Assembly: GCA_021812985.1 (NCBI GenBank)
Contig: JAKAMG010000007.1
Location: 1-64,000, forward strand
DNA length: 64,000 bases
Direction of reading: 5' to 3'
Source: Bacteroidota bacterium
Lineage (GTDB): Bacteria > Bacteroidota > Ignavibacteria > Kryptoniales > JAKASW01
Below are positions 25,427-34,467 of the stretch, piece after piece. The first letter of the stretch is position 1. The number at the start of each line of letters is the position of its first letter. Under the pieces are notes generated by a model. The model was not told where the DNA came from. It was given only the letters and a program-made list of their open reading frames with translations, and made no database searches. Position numbers and translations under genes: made by a program.

Positions 25427-28400
25427 TTGAACCCCGAAGAGAATGTTTCCGTTCAGCACAACACGGCAGAAGAGCATAATGATCTCGGCGTGAGTTACTA
25501 TAATGCAGGCCGCTTTGAAAAGGCGCTTGAAGAACTTCTGATCGGGGCCTCGCTCAGCCGGAATTGGCGGATCCACAAAAATTTGGCGATTGCCCTGATG
25601 GGGCTTGGACATTACAGGGATGCTCAGGCCGTAATCGAGAATATCCTTCGACACCAGCCCGACGACGCAGAATCGCAGCAATTGCTTGACGACGCGGTTA
25701 AGAGAAGTGTTGAAGCACCCGGGTTACGCGCGGGGGTCGCAACAGCGACCGCCGTCATGCCCGAGGAAACATGCAACGTTTGCGGCGAGCGCAACAATTT
25801 TCGGGACACTACTCCGGAGAATGTCAGGGAAAGTCTCTGGTGCAACAGATGCAATTCGTTAAACGGCGACCGAATGATGATATACGCGCTGTCCAAATGC
25901 CTCGGATATGATGGACCTCTCGCGGGATGGGGGCCTAACAAAGCAATTAAGATTCTTGAGACGGATGGACACCGTGGACACCCGACATATCTCGAGCAGA
26001 AATTCGATTACCACAATACCTATTTCAAAACGGACGGTGTACCAAAGAATTTTGAGAAGATGGAATTTGCTGATTTGGAGAATCTCCCTTTCACGGATGA
26101 GCAATTCGACTGCGTTATTACATGCGATGTCTTTGAACACGTAAGGCTGCTCGACAAAGCTTTAATGGAAGTGTACAGGGTTCTCAAGAAGGGGGGCTAT
26201 TTCATTCTGCAGGTTCCCTTCAGCTACGGGCTCGAGAAAACCGTCACGCGCGTTCAGCCCGACGGGGACAACGACGCCTTCCTCCTGCCGGCCCAGTACC
26301 ACGGTGACAACTCGCTGGTTTACAGGGACTACGGACGAGACTTCCTCACTCATCTGTCCCTGCTTGGATTTACGGCTTTGTATATTGAGGGGGAATTTCC
26401 ACAATACAATGTGACTAATCAGAACATTATTGTCTGCACCAAGGCCGAGACCCTAGACACAGAAAATATGTTCAGCGAAAGGGAAAGGCAGACTCTCTTC
26501 ATCGAAAAGCATGATAATTTGACTGGCCGGGTTCGAAGCATGATCGAGAACCTGTGCAAGAGCGGGAGGGATGAATTCTCCGAGACTTCCCTGGACTACG
26601 ACAAATCCAAGCGTCATTACTATTTCGACCTTGGGCATGTCGACAGGATTGCTGAGACCCTCAGGCGCGCCTCACCGTATCTCGGTTCGCTCGACAGCGT
26701 TCTCGACATCGGGAGCATAGGCGACATTCCGTTGATTCTGAAGAAGTTATTCGGCGTAAAGAATATCTTCGCGAATTCACTTGACGGCGGCTATGTTGCA
26801 TACGGGGAAGGAAGAATCAAAGAGAGAGGCGAGTCAGACATCGAAGCGGAAGTGGATATCGCAAAGTGCGATATCGAAAAAGACGTCTTCCCGTTCGAGG
26901 ACGGCAGCCTCGATGCGGTCACAGGGTTTGAGGTCCTCGAGCATCTGCGTACTGACCCGATGTTCATGATGCGTGAGGTCAACCGCGTTCTGAAAGACGG
27001 AGGGGTCTTTATACTCACGACCCCGAACATCAATGCGTATCAGAACATGGTGAAGAGCATTCGCATGGATTCTCCATGCCTGTTCTCCACTTATCTAGCA
27101 GGAGGCAAGGGAATAGGTCACTGTAAAGAATACTCTATCAGCGAACTCGACAAGCTCTTCGTAAACAGCGGCTTTTCCGTACAGGAGATATCGACATTCA
27201 GTCCGTACTGGGTCGATCCTGAGATGTTCAAAGGATTTGAAGAACTGAAATCAATGCTGATAAAGAACGGATGGGATGAAAAGCTATCCGGTCAGGTTTC
27301 GTTTGTAGTCGGCATTAAGATTGGACGGCCCAAATACAGAACATATGAGCCGTTATACACTGCTACGGAAGAAGAACCCAGTGCGCGCAAATCTGTCGAT
27401 ACGAGCGAGAAGCCTGAAGATCTTGCGGAAGAGCCTGTGAGCGACGGGAGACACGATGAAGCGATCAAAGCTGTCGAAATCGCCATCGGGCGGGAGCCGG
27501 ATAACACCGGTCTCTGGTATAAATACGCCCAGCTCCTTCAGGATGCCGACCGGTTTGACGAGTCGATTGTTCAACTGACGAAGGTCACCTTTCTCGATCC
27601 AAATCATTCCGACGCGCACAACGATCTCGGTGTATTGTATTTCAGGAAAGGGCAGTACGATAAAGCTGTCGACCACCTTTTGAAAGCCCTGCCGTCAGAC
27701 ATTGGGCTTAAGGCTCACCGGAATCTTTGCAGCATTTACCTCCGTCTTGGATTGCGCGACGAAGCATTGGGCATATGCGGGGCCATCCTGAAACGCAGCC
27801 CGGGTGATGAAGAGGCATTGAAGACGATTTCACAAACCAAGACTCTCCCGACTCCGAATCCGGTCGACAACCAAAGTCCTCAGCAGGAGCCGGCCGTCTC
27901 GGAAGAGTACGAGCGCATTCCCTGTCCGTTCTGCGGATCGTATTCCTGCGAAGAAAGATATCGGGAGTACGGCGACATTGTAAAATGCTCGGTGTGCAGT
28001 ATCGTGTACGAGAGGACCCGGCTTACCGAAAAGGCCATGTATGATTTTTATCAGAAGTGGCCGGATATAAACAAGGACATGCGTTTGCCTCAAACCAGGC
28101 AGGAGGTCGCCGAAAGCGGTCTCCGAATGGACTATCTTCTCGATGAATTGATCGAGTTCATAAAGCCGTCAGGAACGTTTCTTGACGTCGGCTGCGGTTG
28201 GGGAGCGTTCCTGGACAACGCACGCTCAAGGGGATTTCGCCCCTTGGGGTTGGAGCTAACACAGAAGTGCGTCGATTTCGCAAACAATGAACTTCATATA
28301 CCGGTGATGAACTCCCAGCTGGTCGAAGCAGCCATTGATCCGAATTCTCTTGCGGCTGTCAGCATGAGTCATGTGCTTGAACACATTCCCAACCCGCGCG

Positions 28401-30697
28401 AGGCACTTTCGAAGATACACCGCATTCTCAAACCGGGCGGCATGTTCTTCGGGGCAGTTCCCAACATTGAGAGCCTTCGTTCGGAGAAGCTCCGCGAGAA
28501 ATGGCCGTGGCTCGCTCCCAATGTACATCTAGTTTATTACTCGCCGGGGACTCTGAAGACACAGCTCGAGCGCGCAGGCTTCGTGGTTCAACGACTCTAT
28601 ACAAAGAACCGCGATGGTGCCTTCAAAGAAGGAAGCCTGAGTTCCATGATCCGTGAGACCTGGGGACTCAATTCGGACGAGGAGGTCGCCGAGAAAGCGC
28701 GGGAACTGGAAGCGACAGGGTATGGTGATGAAATCCGCTTCTTTGCGAGCAAGCCGGCGGAGGATCCGGCTTCTCTCGGATCGAGAGCAAGGTCCGCGTT
28801 GGATAGTGCCGAACCTGAAAGGGAAAAGATACTCGAAGCGGAAGCTCTGATCATGGAAGGCAAACTGGAAGCCGCGGAGGGCATCCTGCTGGACCGCATC
28901 AGAATATACCCTTCCAACCTAGATGCCCTCAACGATCTTGCCGTCACTAAGATTCTTCAGGGAAAGAATGAAGAAGCGATTGTGCACCTAAGAAAGGTAA
29001 TCTCCATTGATCCGGAGAATCGGACTGCGAAGGAAAACATCCGGTTGATTCTGGAGAAGCTGGGTCAGGCCCTGGAAAGTGTCAGATCAGGAGGATCTCC
29101 TGTGCCGACAAACGGCAGCAAGAGGACAATTGCTCAAGCGGAAGAGTTGATGCTGGCGAAGCGCTACGACGAAGCCGAGGAACTCCTGGCGGGAATACTT
29201 ATCGGATCACCGTCTAATTTGGATGCATTGAACGATCTGGCCGTTTTACATTCGCTAAAAGGGGATCTTGAAGACTCCATCGCCCTGTTTAGCAAGGTTG
29301 TGCAGATAGATCCGGCGAACACAGTTGCAAGAAAGAACCTCGGACGTTTATTCCTTCAGGCGGGCAGAGTTGAGGAAGCTCTCAAGTCGTACGCGGCCGT
29401 ACTGGAGCAAGCTCCGAGAGACATCGAGACAATTTCAATAGTCGCAGAGATCTGCCGCTATAATGGAAGAGATTCTGACGCTATTTTTTTCTACAGAAGG
29501 TTGCTCGAACTCGATCCCAACAACGAACGGGCAATTGCACAGGTCAGAGGCGCGGTTGAAGACGAAACGATTCAGCAACTGACGAGACAGGTGCCGGTCC
29601 GAGTAACGAAAAAGGGTAATTCATCTTCTGTTGCATTTTCCGCGGAAGACTCCAGGCGATTGAATGCCGACGGCGTTCTTTGCCTGAACCCGTTCTATTT
29701 CTTTGAAGTCGATATTACCGGGGAAGTAGTCGTTTGCTGCACGGCATGGCTGAAACGCAGACTCGGTAACATTAAGTACCAAACAATTGCCGAGATATGG
29801 AACGGCGAGCCGATGAAGGATTTGCGGCGACGGATGTACCGAGGTGAATGGGAAGGCTGGTGCAGCGCGGACTGTCCCCGAATAGTAGAATACCGGCTTA
29901 ATAAGAAACTCATCCCATTCGATGGACTCGAAAGTAACGGTATGCTGACGCCACGATTAGTCAGCGAAATTAGATCTCAGAAGGATTCGCTTGAATCTAC
30001 TCCTACTCTTTTTAAACTGAGCGATTCAAAAACCTGCAACCTTTCCTGTATAATGTGCAGTGTGAAGCAGGACATCCGTCTCAAGGACGATCCAATCATG
30101 CTTGAAAAGCGGTCGAGGGATATGTACCAGTATCTTGATTCTGCGAAGACAGTGTTAATGAGTGGCAACGGCGATCCTTTGGCAAGAGCTGACACAAGAA
30201 CGTTGCTGATGAACTACGACGGGCACAACCCGGAATTGAAATTCAGTCTTGTTACAAATGCATTGCTTCTTCCGCGATACTGGGACAGAATCAAACACCA
30301 ACGCTTTGATTTCATAGACATCTCGGTAGACGCGTCAAGAAAAGAGACTTACGAGAAAATCCGTGTTGGCGGGAAATGGGAGGAATTACTCGGAAGCCTT
30401 TCTCTCGTAAAGGCAAATCAGGGTAAGTTCGAATCCGTGATCCTTAGCATGGTGGTGATGCGAAGCAATTACCGTGAGATCCCTTCGTTTATTGATTTCG
30501 CCGAGTCATACGGTTTTTACGCAATGTTCAGCAGAATTCACGGCATGTTTGGCGATGAGAACATCTTTGAATTGAATGATGCGGCAGCATTGGATGAGCT
30601 TCGCCAGATCGTATCGGAGGAGAGTTCGAAGCAAAGATCGGTTCAGGTACTCTGGCAAGATCTCATGGAATTCAGCAATCAAACGGTGATTGTTTGA
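25427..30697 (+). CDS. Giant TPR - three methyltransferase - SPASM - radical SAM protein
   Basis: 1756 residues, with a TTG start five bases after AAGGAG. Modules in order: TPR (14-93); four-cysteine zinc ribbon (Cys116/119, 139/142) with a first class I SAM methyltransferase (to about 340; EHVRLL near 237); second methyltransferase (about 390-640; VLDIGS 425, EVLEHL 502); TPR (about 670-800); zinc ribbon (Cys833/836, 854/857) with a third methyltransferase (about 900-1110; LDVGCGWG 919); TPR blocks (about 1130-1380); a five-cysteine SPASM-like domain (Cys1419, 1437, 1438, 1479, 1483); and a radical SAM core with Cys1537, 1541 and 1544 (CxxxCxxC). SPASM precedes the core, the reverse of the usual order. 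Zinc-ribbon methyltransferases of this type are common in surface-polysaccharide loci. Function is inferred only as multi-step sugar or glycoconjugate tailoring. Confidence 0.88.
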   Translation: MNPEENVSVQHNTAEEHNDLGVSYYNAGRFEKALEELLIGASLSRNWRIHKNLAIALMGLGHYRDAQAVIENILRHQPDDAESQQLLDDAVKRSVEAPGLRAGVATATAVMPEETCNVCGERNNFRDTTPENVRESLWCNRCNSLNGDRMMIYALSKCLGYDGPLAGWGPNKAIKILETDGHRGHPTYLEQKFDYHNTYFKTDGVPKNFEKMEFADLENLPFTDEQFDCVITCDVFEHVRLLDKALMEVYRVLKKGGYFILQVPFSYGLEKTVTRVQPDGDNDAFLLPAQYHGDNSLVYRDYGRDFLTHLSLLGFTALYIEGEFPQYNVTNQNIIVCTKAETLDTENMFSERERQTLFIEKHDNLTGRVRSMIENLCKSGRDEFSETSLDYDKSKRHYYFDLGHVDRIAETLRRASPYLGSLDSVLDIGSIGDIPLILKKLFGVKNIFANSLDGGYVAYGEGRIKERGESDIEAEVDIAKCDIEKDVFPFEDGSLDAVTGFEVLEHLRTDPMFMMREVNRVLKDGGVFILTTPNINAYQNMVKSIRMDSPCLFSTYLAGGKGIGHCKEYSISELDKLFVNSGFSVQEISTFSPYWVDPEMFKGFEELKSMLIKNGWDEKLSGQVSFVVGIKIGRPKYRTYEPLYTATEEEPSARKSVDTSEKPEDLAEEPVSDGRHDEAIKAVEIAIGREPDNTGLWYKYAQLLQDADRFDESIVQLTKVTFLDPNHSDAHNDLGVLYFRKGQYDKAVDHLLKALPSDIGLKAHRNLCSIYLRLGLRDEALGICGAILKRSPGDEEALKTISQTKTLPTPNPVDNQSPQQEPAVSEEYERIPCPFCGSYSCEERYREYGDIVKCSVCSIVYERTRLTEKAMYDFYQKWPDINKDMRLPQTRQEVAESGLRMDYLLDELIEFIKPSGTFLDVGCGWGAFLDNARSRGFRPLGLELTQKCVDFANNELHIPVMNSQLVEAAIDPNSLAAVSMSHVLEHIPNPREALSKIHRILKPGGMFFGAVPNIESLRSEKLREKWPWLAPNVHLVYYSPGTLKTQLERAGFVVQRLYTKNRDGAFKEGSLSSMIRETWGLNSDEEVAEKARELEATGYGDEIRFFASKPAEDPASLGSRARSALDSAEPEREKILEAEALIMEGKLEAAEGILLDRIRIYPSNLDALNDLAVTKILQGKNEEAIVHLRKVISIDPENRTAKENIRLILEKLGQALESVRSGGSPVPTNGSKRTIAQAEELMLAKRYDEAEELLAGILIGSPSNLDALNDLAVLHSLKGDLEDSIALFSKVVQIDPANTVARKNLGRLFLQAGRVEEALKSYAAVLEQAPRDIETISIVAEICRYNGRDSDAIFFYRRLLELDPNNERAIAQVRGAVEDETIQQLTRQVPVRVTKKGNSSSVAFSAEDSRRLNADGVLCLNPFYFFEVDITGEVVVCCTAWLKRRLGNIKYQTIAEIWNGEPMKDLRRRMYRGEWEGWCSADCPRIVEYRLNKKLIPFDGLESNGMLTPRLVSEIRSQKDSLESTPTLFKLSDSKTCNLSCIMCSVKQDIRLKDDPIMLEKRSRDMYQYLDSAKTVLMSGNGDPLARADTRTLLMNYDGHNPELKFSLVTNALLLPRYWDRIKHQRFDFIDISVDASRKETYEKIRVGGKWEELLGSLSLVKANQGKFESVILSMVVMRSNYREIPSFIDFAESYGFYAMFSRIHGMFGDENIFELNDAAALDELRQIVSEESSKQRSVQVLWQDLMEFSNQTVIV

Positions 30698-30723
30698 ACG
30701 GGGAATATTAGAGGAGGATTTGA

Positions 30724-33700
30724 ATGGAAGATGCAAGGCTTATCATAGCCAAATCATTGATTGATCAGCAGCGGTTTTTGCCGGCCAAGGAGCTGCTGCT
30801 TGAAGTCCTGAAGAGCAATCCGCATTCAACGATAGCTCTGAACAATCTCGCGTTCATCGATATCATGGACAGGCGCTATGGCTCTGGGCTGGACAGATTT
30901 GAAGATATCTTCACGATCGATCCATGGAACGAGACGGCGATTTACAACCTCAATGCTCTGCACGAACAATTGGAAACAGAAAACGCGAAATCAATCGCAA
31001 CCGCGAGAACAGATTACGATTCCGACTCGTTCCAGCAAACTCTGACAAGGACTCACCAACTGAGTAATAGCAAGAGAACGCTCGATTCACTTCCCGGAAA
31101 AGAATTCATCCGTTCTGGAAAGACATTGGCCGAAAATCTGAAGTCGCCTCATCTAGTTCTTATCCAAGCCCCCGGTTGGGGAGTATTGACTCCTCCTTTG
31201 GCCACGGCGATGCTTGCCGCATTTATTAGGAAGCATGGGTACAAGGTCCTGCCGCTTGATTTGAACATAAACTTCTACCTCACACGCGGGGAGAAATACA
31301 AGAACGTATGGGAAATTGAGCAGTCACTCTGGTTCTGGACCACCAAGTCCAAGGTCGATGAGTTTATTGCCGACCACGAACCGCAAATCCAACTGTATAT
31401 CGACTTAATCTTGGAATCGGGCACTAAGCTGGTGGGATTTACAATTTACCAGTCGTCTTTGCAGGTGAGCCTTTATATTGCCGAACGTCTCAAGAGCGTT
31501 GACCCTGGGATTAAGATAGTATTCGGCGGCCCGCAAGTGAGTAGGTTCATGGAAGGACAATCGGTTGTTCAGCAGGGTTGCGTTGATGCGGTCGCTCAAG
31601 GCGAAGGTGAGCTGACATTGCTTGATATTGTACAGAAAGTATCTTCAGGCGAGGATATTTCAAAATGTCCGGGAACGCTGGTTTTCATCGAGGACCAGGT
31701 TATAGATAATGGCGACAGGGAATTAATCGATGATCTGAATTCTCTACCATTCCCCGATTTTTCTGACTATAATTTTCAGTCGTACCGAGAACCCTCCAGG
31801 CTTCCAATCATGTCAAGCCGGGGATGTCCGAATCGCTGTATATTCTGCAACGAACGTCCGTTTTGGAAACGATATCGGCACGTCAAAGCGGAGCGCATCT
31901 TTGCGGAGATAACGGCTCAGTTGAAAATGTATCCTTTCCTGAGTTGGATCGATTTTCAGGACAGCCTCGTCAATGGAAAGCTTTCGGAGTTGGAGAAGCT
32001 CGCGGATCTTATAATTGAAAGCGGCTTGAAATTAGAATGGTCCGCGCAAGCAGTAATCCGAAAAGGAATGACGTACGAGTTCTTCAAGAAGATGAAGGCT
32101 TCGGGGTGCATTTGTTTGGCTTTCGGATTGGAGACACCTTCAAGCAGCCTGATGTTGAAGATTGGAAAAGGACTGTCAAAGGGAGCAGATCCGAATCAGA
32201 TTGTGAGGGACGGGTATCGTGCTGGCTTGACGTGTGCGTACAACTTCATGTTCGGCCTTCCCGGCGAGACCGATGAAGATGTGTTTGAAACGCTCGAATT
32301 CGTGAGAAGAAACCGTGATTGCCGCATAACCGTGAACCCAAGTCCGTGGTTCTGCAGCTTCGGCGCCGGCACGCTGGGTTTTGAAGATCCAGCGAAATAT
32401 GGAATCGATTTTTCCAAAGGCCGAACGTATTGGGAAGCCGACGGCGGAAAGAACAATTTTCTGCAGCGGTTGAAGGAGTTCGAAAATTTCTGCCGATTGG
32501 TAAAGGAACTAGGGATACATACAACATATCCGGCTGCTGAACTCCTGGACAGGTCTAGACAAATCGGTGACTATTATTTCAATAGCAAGCAGTATGAAAA
32601 AGCCGTTCCCTATTATGAGGAGTGGCTATCCAAAAATCCGACAGACAACGATGTAATGGCAAAATTATCCGAGTCTCGAGAACGCGTTGTCTCCGATGAA
32701 GCAAAGGGGGCGAAGCGAAACCAACCCCGACAGAGGATGGAGGCAGAGCTTATAGGCGAGATAGATCGGATGCTTGAAGTGGGCGACTACGATCGGGCTC
32801 TGGAAGCGGTGCAAGACAGCATCCTTGTTTACCCATCCAGTGCAAAGTTGATGTACCGTTGGGCGGAAGTCCATATCGGCAAGCAGGAATGGGACACGGC
32901 GGTCATGCGGCTTAACAACACGCTTGCGTTGGATCCCGCCCTCCAGGATGCCTATAACGACCTCGGAGTGCTATATGCGTCAACGGGGAAGAAGGAACTT
33001 GGATTAAAATGCTTCATCGAAGCGGTCAAGCGGGACGAGAACGATCGTGTCGCCATGAGGAATCTCGCCGCCACACTCATTTCGATCGGCCTTCTCGCGG
33101 AAGGGATCAGAGGCTACTTCACTCTGTTGAACAGATTCCCGGATGATCTGGGGACCCTCGTTGAATTGGGAAGAATTCAATCAACCTGGGGTAACGACAG
33201 ATTTGCCAGGGAATACTTCGAAGTTGCACTTCGGCTTAGCCCGGAGTTCACCAAGGCGCGAGAACTGCTCGTGTCGCTTGACAAACCCGGAAGAGCTATC
33301 AACACACCGGATAAGGCTCTGTCCGATCTGCTTGAAGAAGTGCGTTTCCCGAACAGGTCTCTGCTCAGGAAGGAGTTCGATGAAGACAAGATTGTCCTGG
33401 CCGCTTTGCCGGACTTCCTGATTGTCGACCCCACTTCGATCTGCAATGCGACCTGCATAACATGTTTTCATTCTTTCCTTGACGAAAAGTGGCAGGACCT
33501 GCCCAAGGACGCTTTCGAGAACGTGAAGCACTTGATCAGCACCGTGAACCAGATGAATCTGTTCGGAAGCGGTGAGGCTTTCGTTGCAAAGAACATCGAG
33601 TACTATATCTCCGAGGTGAAGAGGCTGAAGCGAAGAAACATGAGGGTGACTATTAGCAGCAACGGAAAGCTGCTGGGAAAGAAGCAGATCGACCTTGTCT

Positions 33701-34143
33701 CGGACCCGGGAATAATTTTGCAGATCTCGATCGATGCAGGTACCAGGGATTTATTCAACTATATACGGCGCGGGATAGATTTCGACAAATTCATGAAGAA
33801 CCTGCGTCTCTTCAAGGAAATGAAAGGGGACAAGGGGTATCCCGCGCTTCACTTCTCCTGCACGATATCGAAGCGCAACATCAATGAGATACCCAAGATT
33901 TTCGACATCGCGAAGGAAATCGGGGTCGATTATGTCGGATTGTACAACGAGTACGCGCTGGACGAGCAGGAGAAATCTTACCTTCTAGATGCCTCGGATG
34001 CACCAGCCTTCAACTCGATAAAGGCGCAGCTCGATTCTTACGGAATAAAATACAGCGATCATCTCACGTTCCTCGATGAGGCCACGCACGATGCGGTCTT
34101 CGAGTGGCACGGACAGGATGAGAAATTAAAGGAGCAAAACTGA
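30724..34143 (+). CDS. Giant TPR - B12-binding radical SAM - TPR - radical SAM protein
   Basis: 1139 residues. GGAGG at 30713-30717 supports the ATG. Modules: TPR (1-85); cobalamin-binding-like Rossmann domain (about 140-330, with IVFGGPQVS near 265); radical SAM core with Cys368, 372 and 375 and a TIM-barrel to about 600 (FGLPGETDED near 510); TPR (about 610-850); and a second radical SAM core with Cys907, 911 and 914, ending at 1139 without a SPASM domain. A five-cysteine SPASM domain is encoded by the next gene, one base downstream. B12-type radical SAM enzymes often methylate unactivated carbons or rearrange rings. It lies 26 bases after the methyltransferase giant and must be co-transcribed. 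Confidence 0.88.
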   Translation: MEDARLIIAKSLIDQQRFLPAKELLLEVLKSNPHSTIALNNLAFIDIMDRRYGSGLDRFEDIFTIDPWNETAIYNLNALHEQLETENAKSIATARTDYDSDSFQQTLTRTHQLSNSKRTLDSLPGKEFIRSGKTLAENLKSPHLVLIQAPGWGVLTPPLATAMLAAFIRKHGYKVLPLDLNINFYLTRGEKYKNVWEIEQSLWFWTTKSKVDEFIADHEPQIQLYIDLILESGTKLVGFTIYQSSLQVSLYIAERLKSVDPGIKIVFGGPQVSRFMEGQSVVQQGCVDAVAQGEGELTLLDIVQKVSSGEDISKCPGTLVFIEDQVIDNGDRELIDDLNSLPFPDFSDYNFQSYREPSRLPIMSSRGCPNRCIFCNERPFWKRYRHVKAERIFAEITAQLKMYPFLSWIDFQDSLVNGKLSELEKLADLIIESGLKLEWSAQAVIRKGMTYEFFKKMKASGCICLAFGLETPSSSLMLKIGKGLSKGADPNQIVRDGYRAGLTCAYNFMFGLPGETDEDVFETLEFVRRNRDCRITVNPSPWFCSFGAGTLGFEDPAKYGIDFSKGRTYWEADGGKNNFLQRLKEFENFCRLVKELGIHTTYPAAELLDRSRQIGDYYFNSKQYEKAVPYYEEWLSKNPTDNDVMAKLSESRERVVSDEAKGAKRNQPRQRMEAELIGEIDRMLEVGDYDRALEAVQDSILVYPSSAKLMYRWAEVHIGKQEWDTAVMRLNNTLALDPALQDAYNDLGVLYASTGKKELGLKCFIEAVKRDENDRVAMRNLAATLISIGLLAEGIRGYFTLLNRFPDDLGTLVELGRIQSTWGNDRFAREYFEVALRLSPEFTKARELLVSLDKPGRAINTPDKALSDLLEEVRFPNRSLLRKEFDEDKIVLAALPDFLIVDPTSICNATCITCFHSFLDEKWQDLPKDAFENVKHLISTVNQMNLFGSGEAFVAKNIEYYISEVKRLKRRNMRVTISSNGKLLGKKQIDLVSDPGIILQISIDAGTRDLFNYIRRGIDFDKFMKNLRLFKEMKGDKGYPALHFSCTISKRNINEIPKIFDIAKEIGVDYVGLYNEYALDEQEKSYLLDASDAPAFNSIKAQLDSYGIKYSDHLTFLDEATHDAVFEWHGQDEKLKEQN

Positions 34144-34144
34144 C

Positions 34145-34375
34145 ATGGAGAAGAAATGCCCTGCACCCTGGAAAGTGTTTTTCGTCGAAGCAAACGGCAA
34201 TGCCCGCCCATGTTGTCTTATCAGCAAACCGATGGGAAACATCAACGAGCAGTCCTTTGAAGAAATCTGGAACGGAGAACTGTACCAGGAACTACGAAGG
34301 ACATTCGTGGAGCAGAAAAACTTCTGGCCGGAGTGCGTCGGTTGCTCGCACCATATGAGGACAGATATTATTTGA
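34145..34375 (+). CDS. Stand-alone SPASM domain protein
   Basis: A 76-residue protein made of little more than one SPASM domain: Cys5 in CPAPW, Cys23-Cys24, and Cys64/Cys67 in CVGC, with the GNINEQSFEEIWNGE stretch between. Such domains bind an auxiliary iron-sulfur cluster and normally sit at the C-terminus of a radical SAM enzyme. It begins one base after the stop of a protein whose final radical SAM core lacks exactly this part, and AAAGGAG (34128-34134) inside that gene serves as its ribosome binding site. It probably binds back to the core as a separate subunit. Confidence 0.75.
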   Translation: MEKKCPAPWKVFFVEANGNARPCCLISKPMGNINEQSFEEIWNGELYQELRRTFVEQKNFWPECVGCSHHMRTDII

Positions 34376-34467
34376 CCTTATTGGAAGTCTCTTGTTAGTG
34401 TACTGCGGGATACTCACGGTAATCGGCGAAAAGATTCCTATAAAAGACCAAAGGACAGAGATTCGAG

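Noticed and set aside
25427-34375. The radical SAM genes as a RiPP (peptide natural product) cluster
   Set aside because: No precursor peptide gene, protease or dedicated exporter is visible; glycosyltransferases dominate the context.
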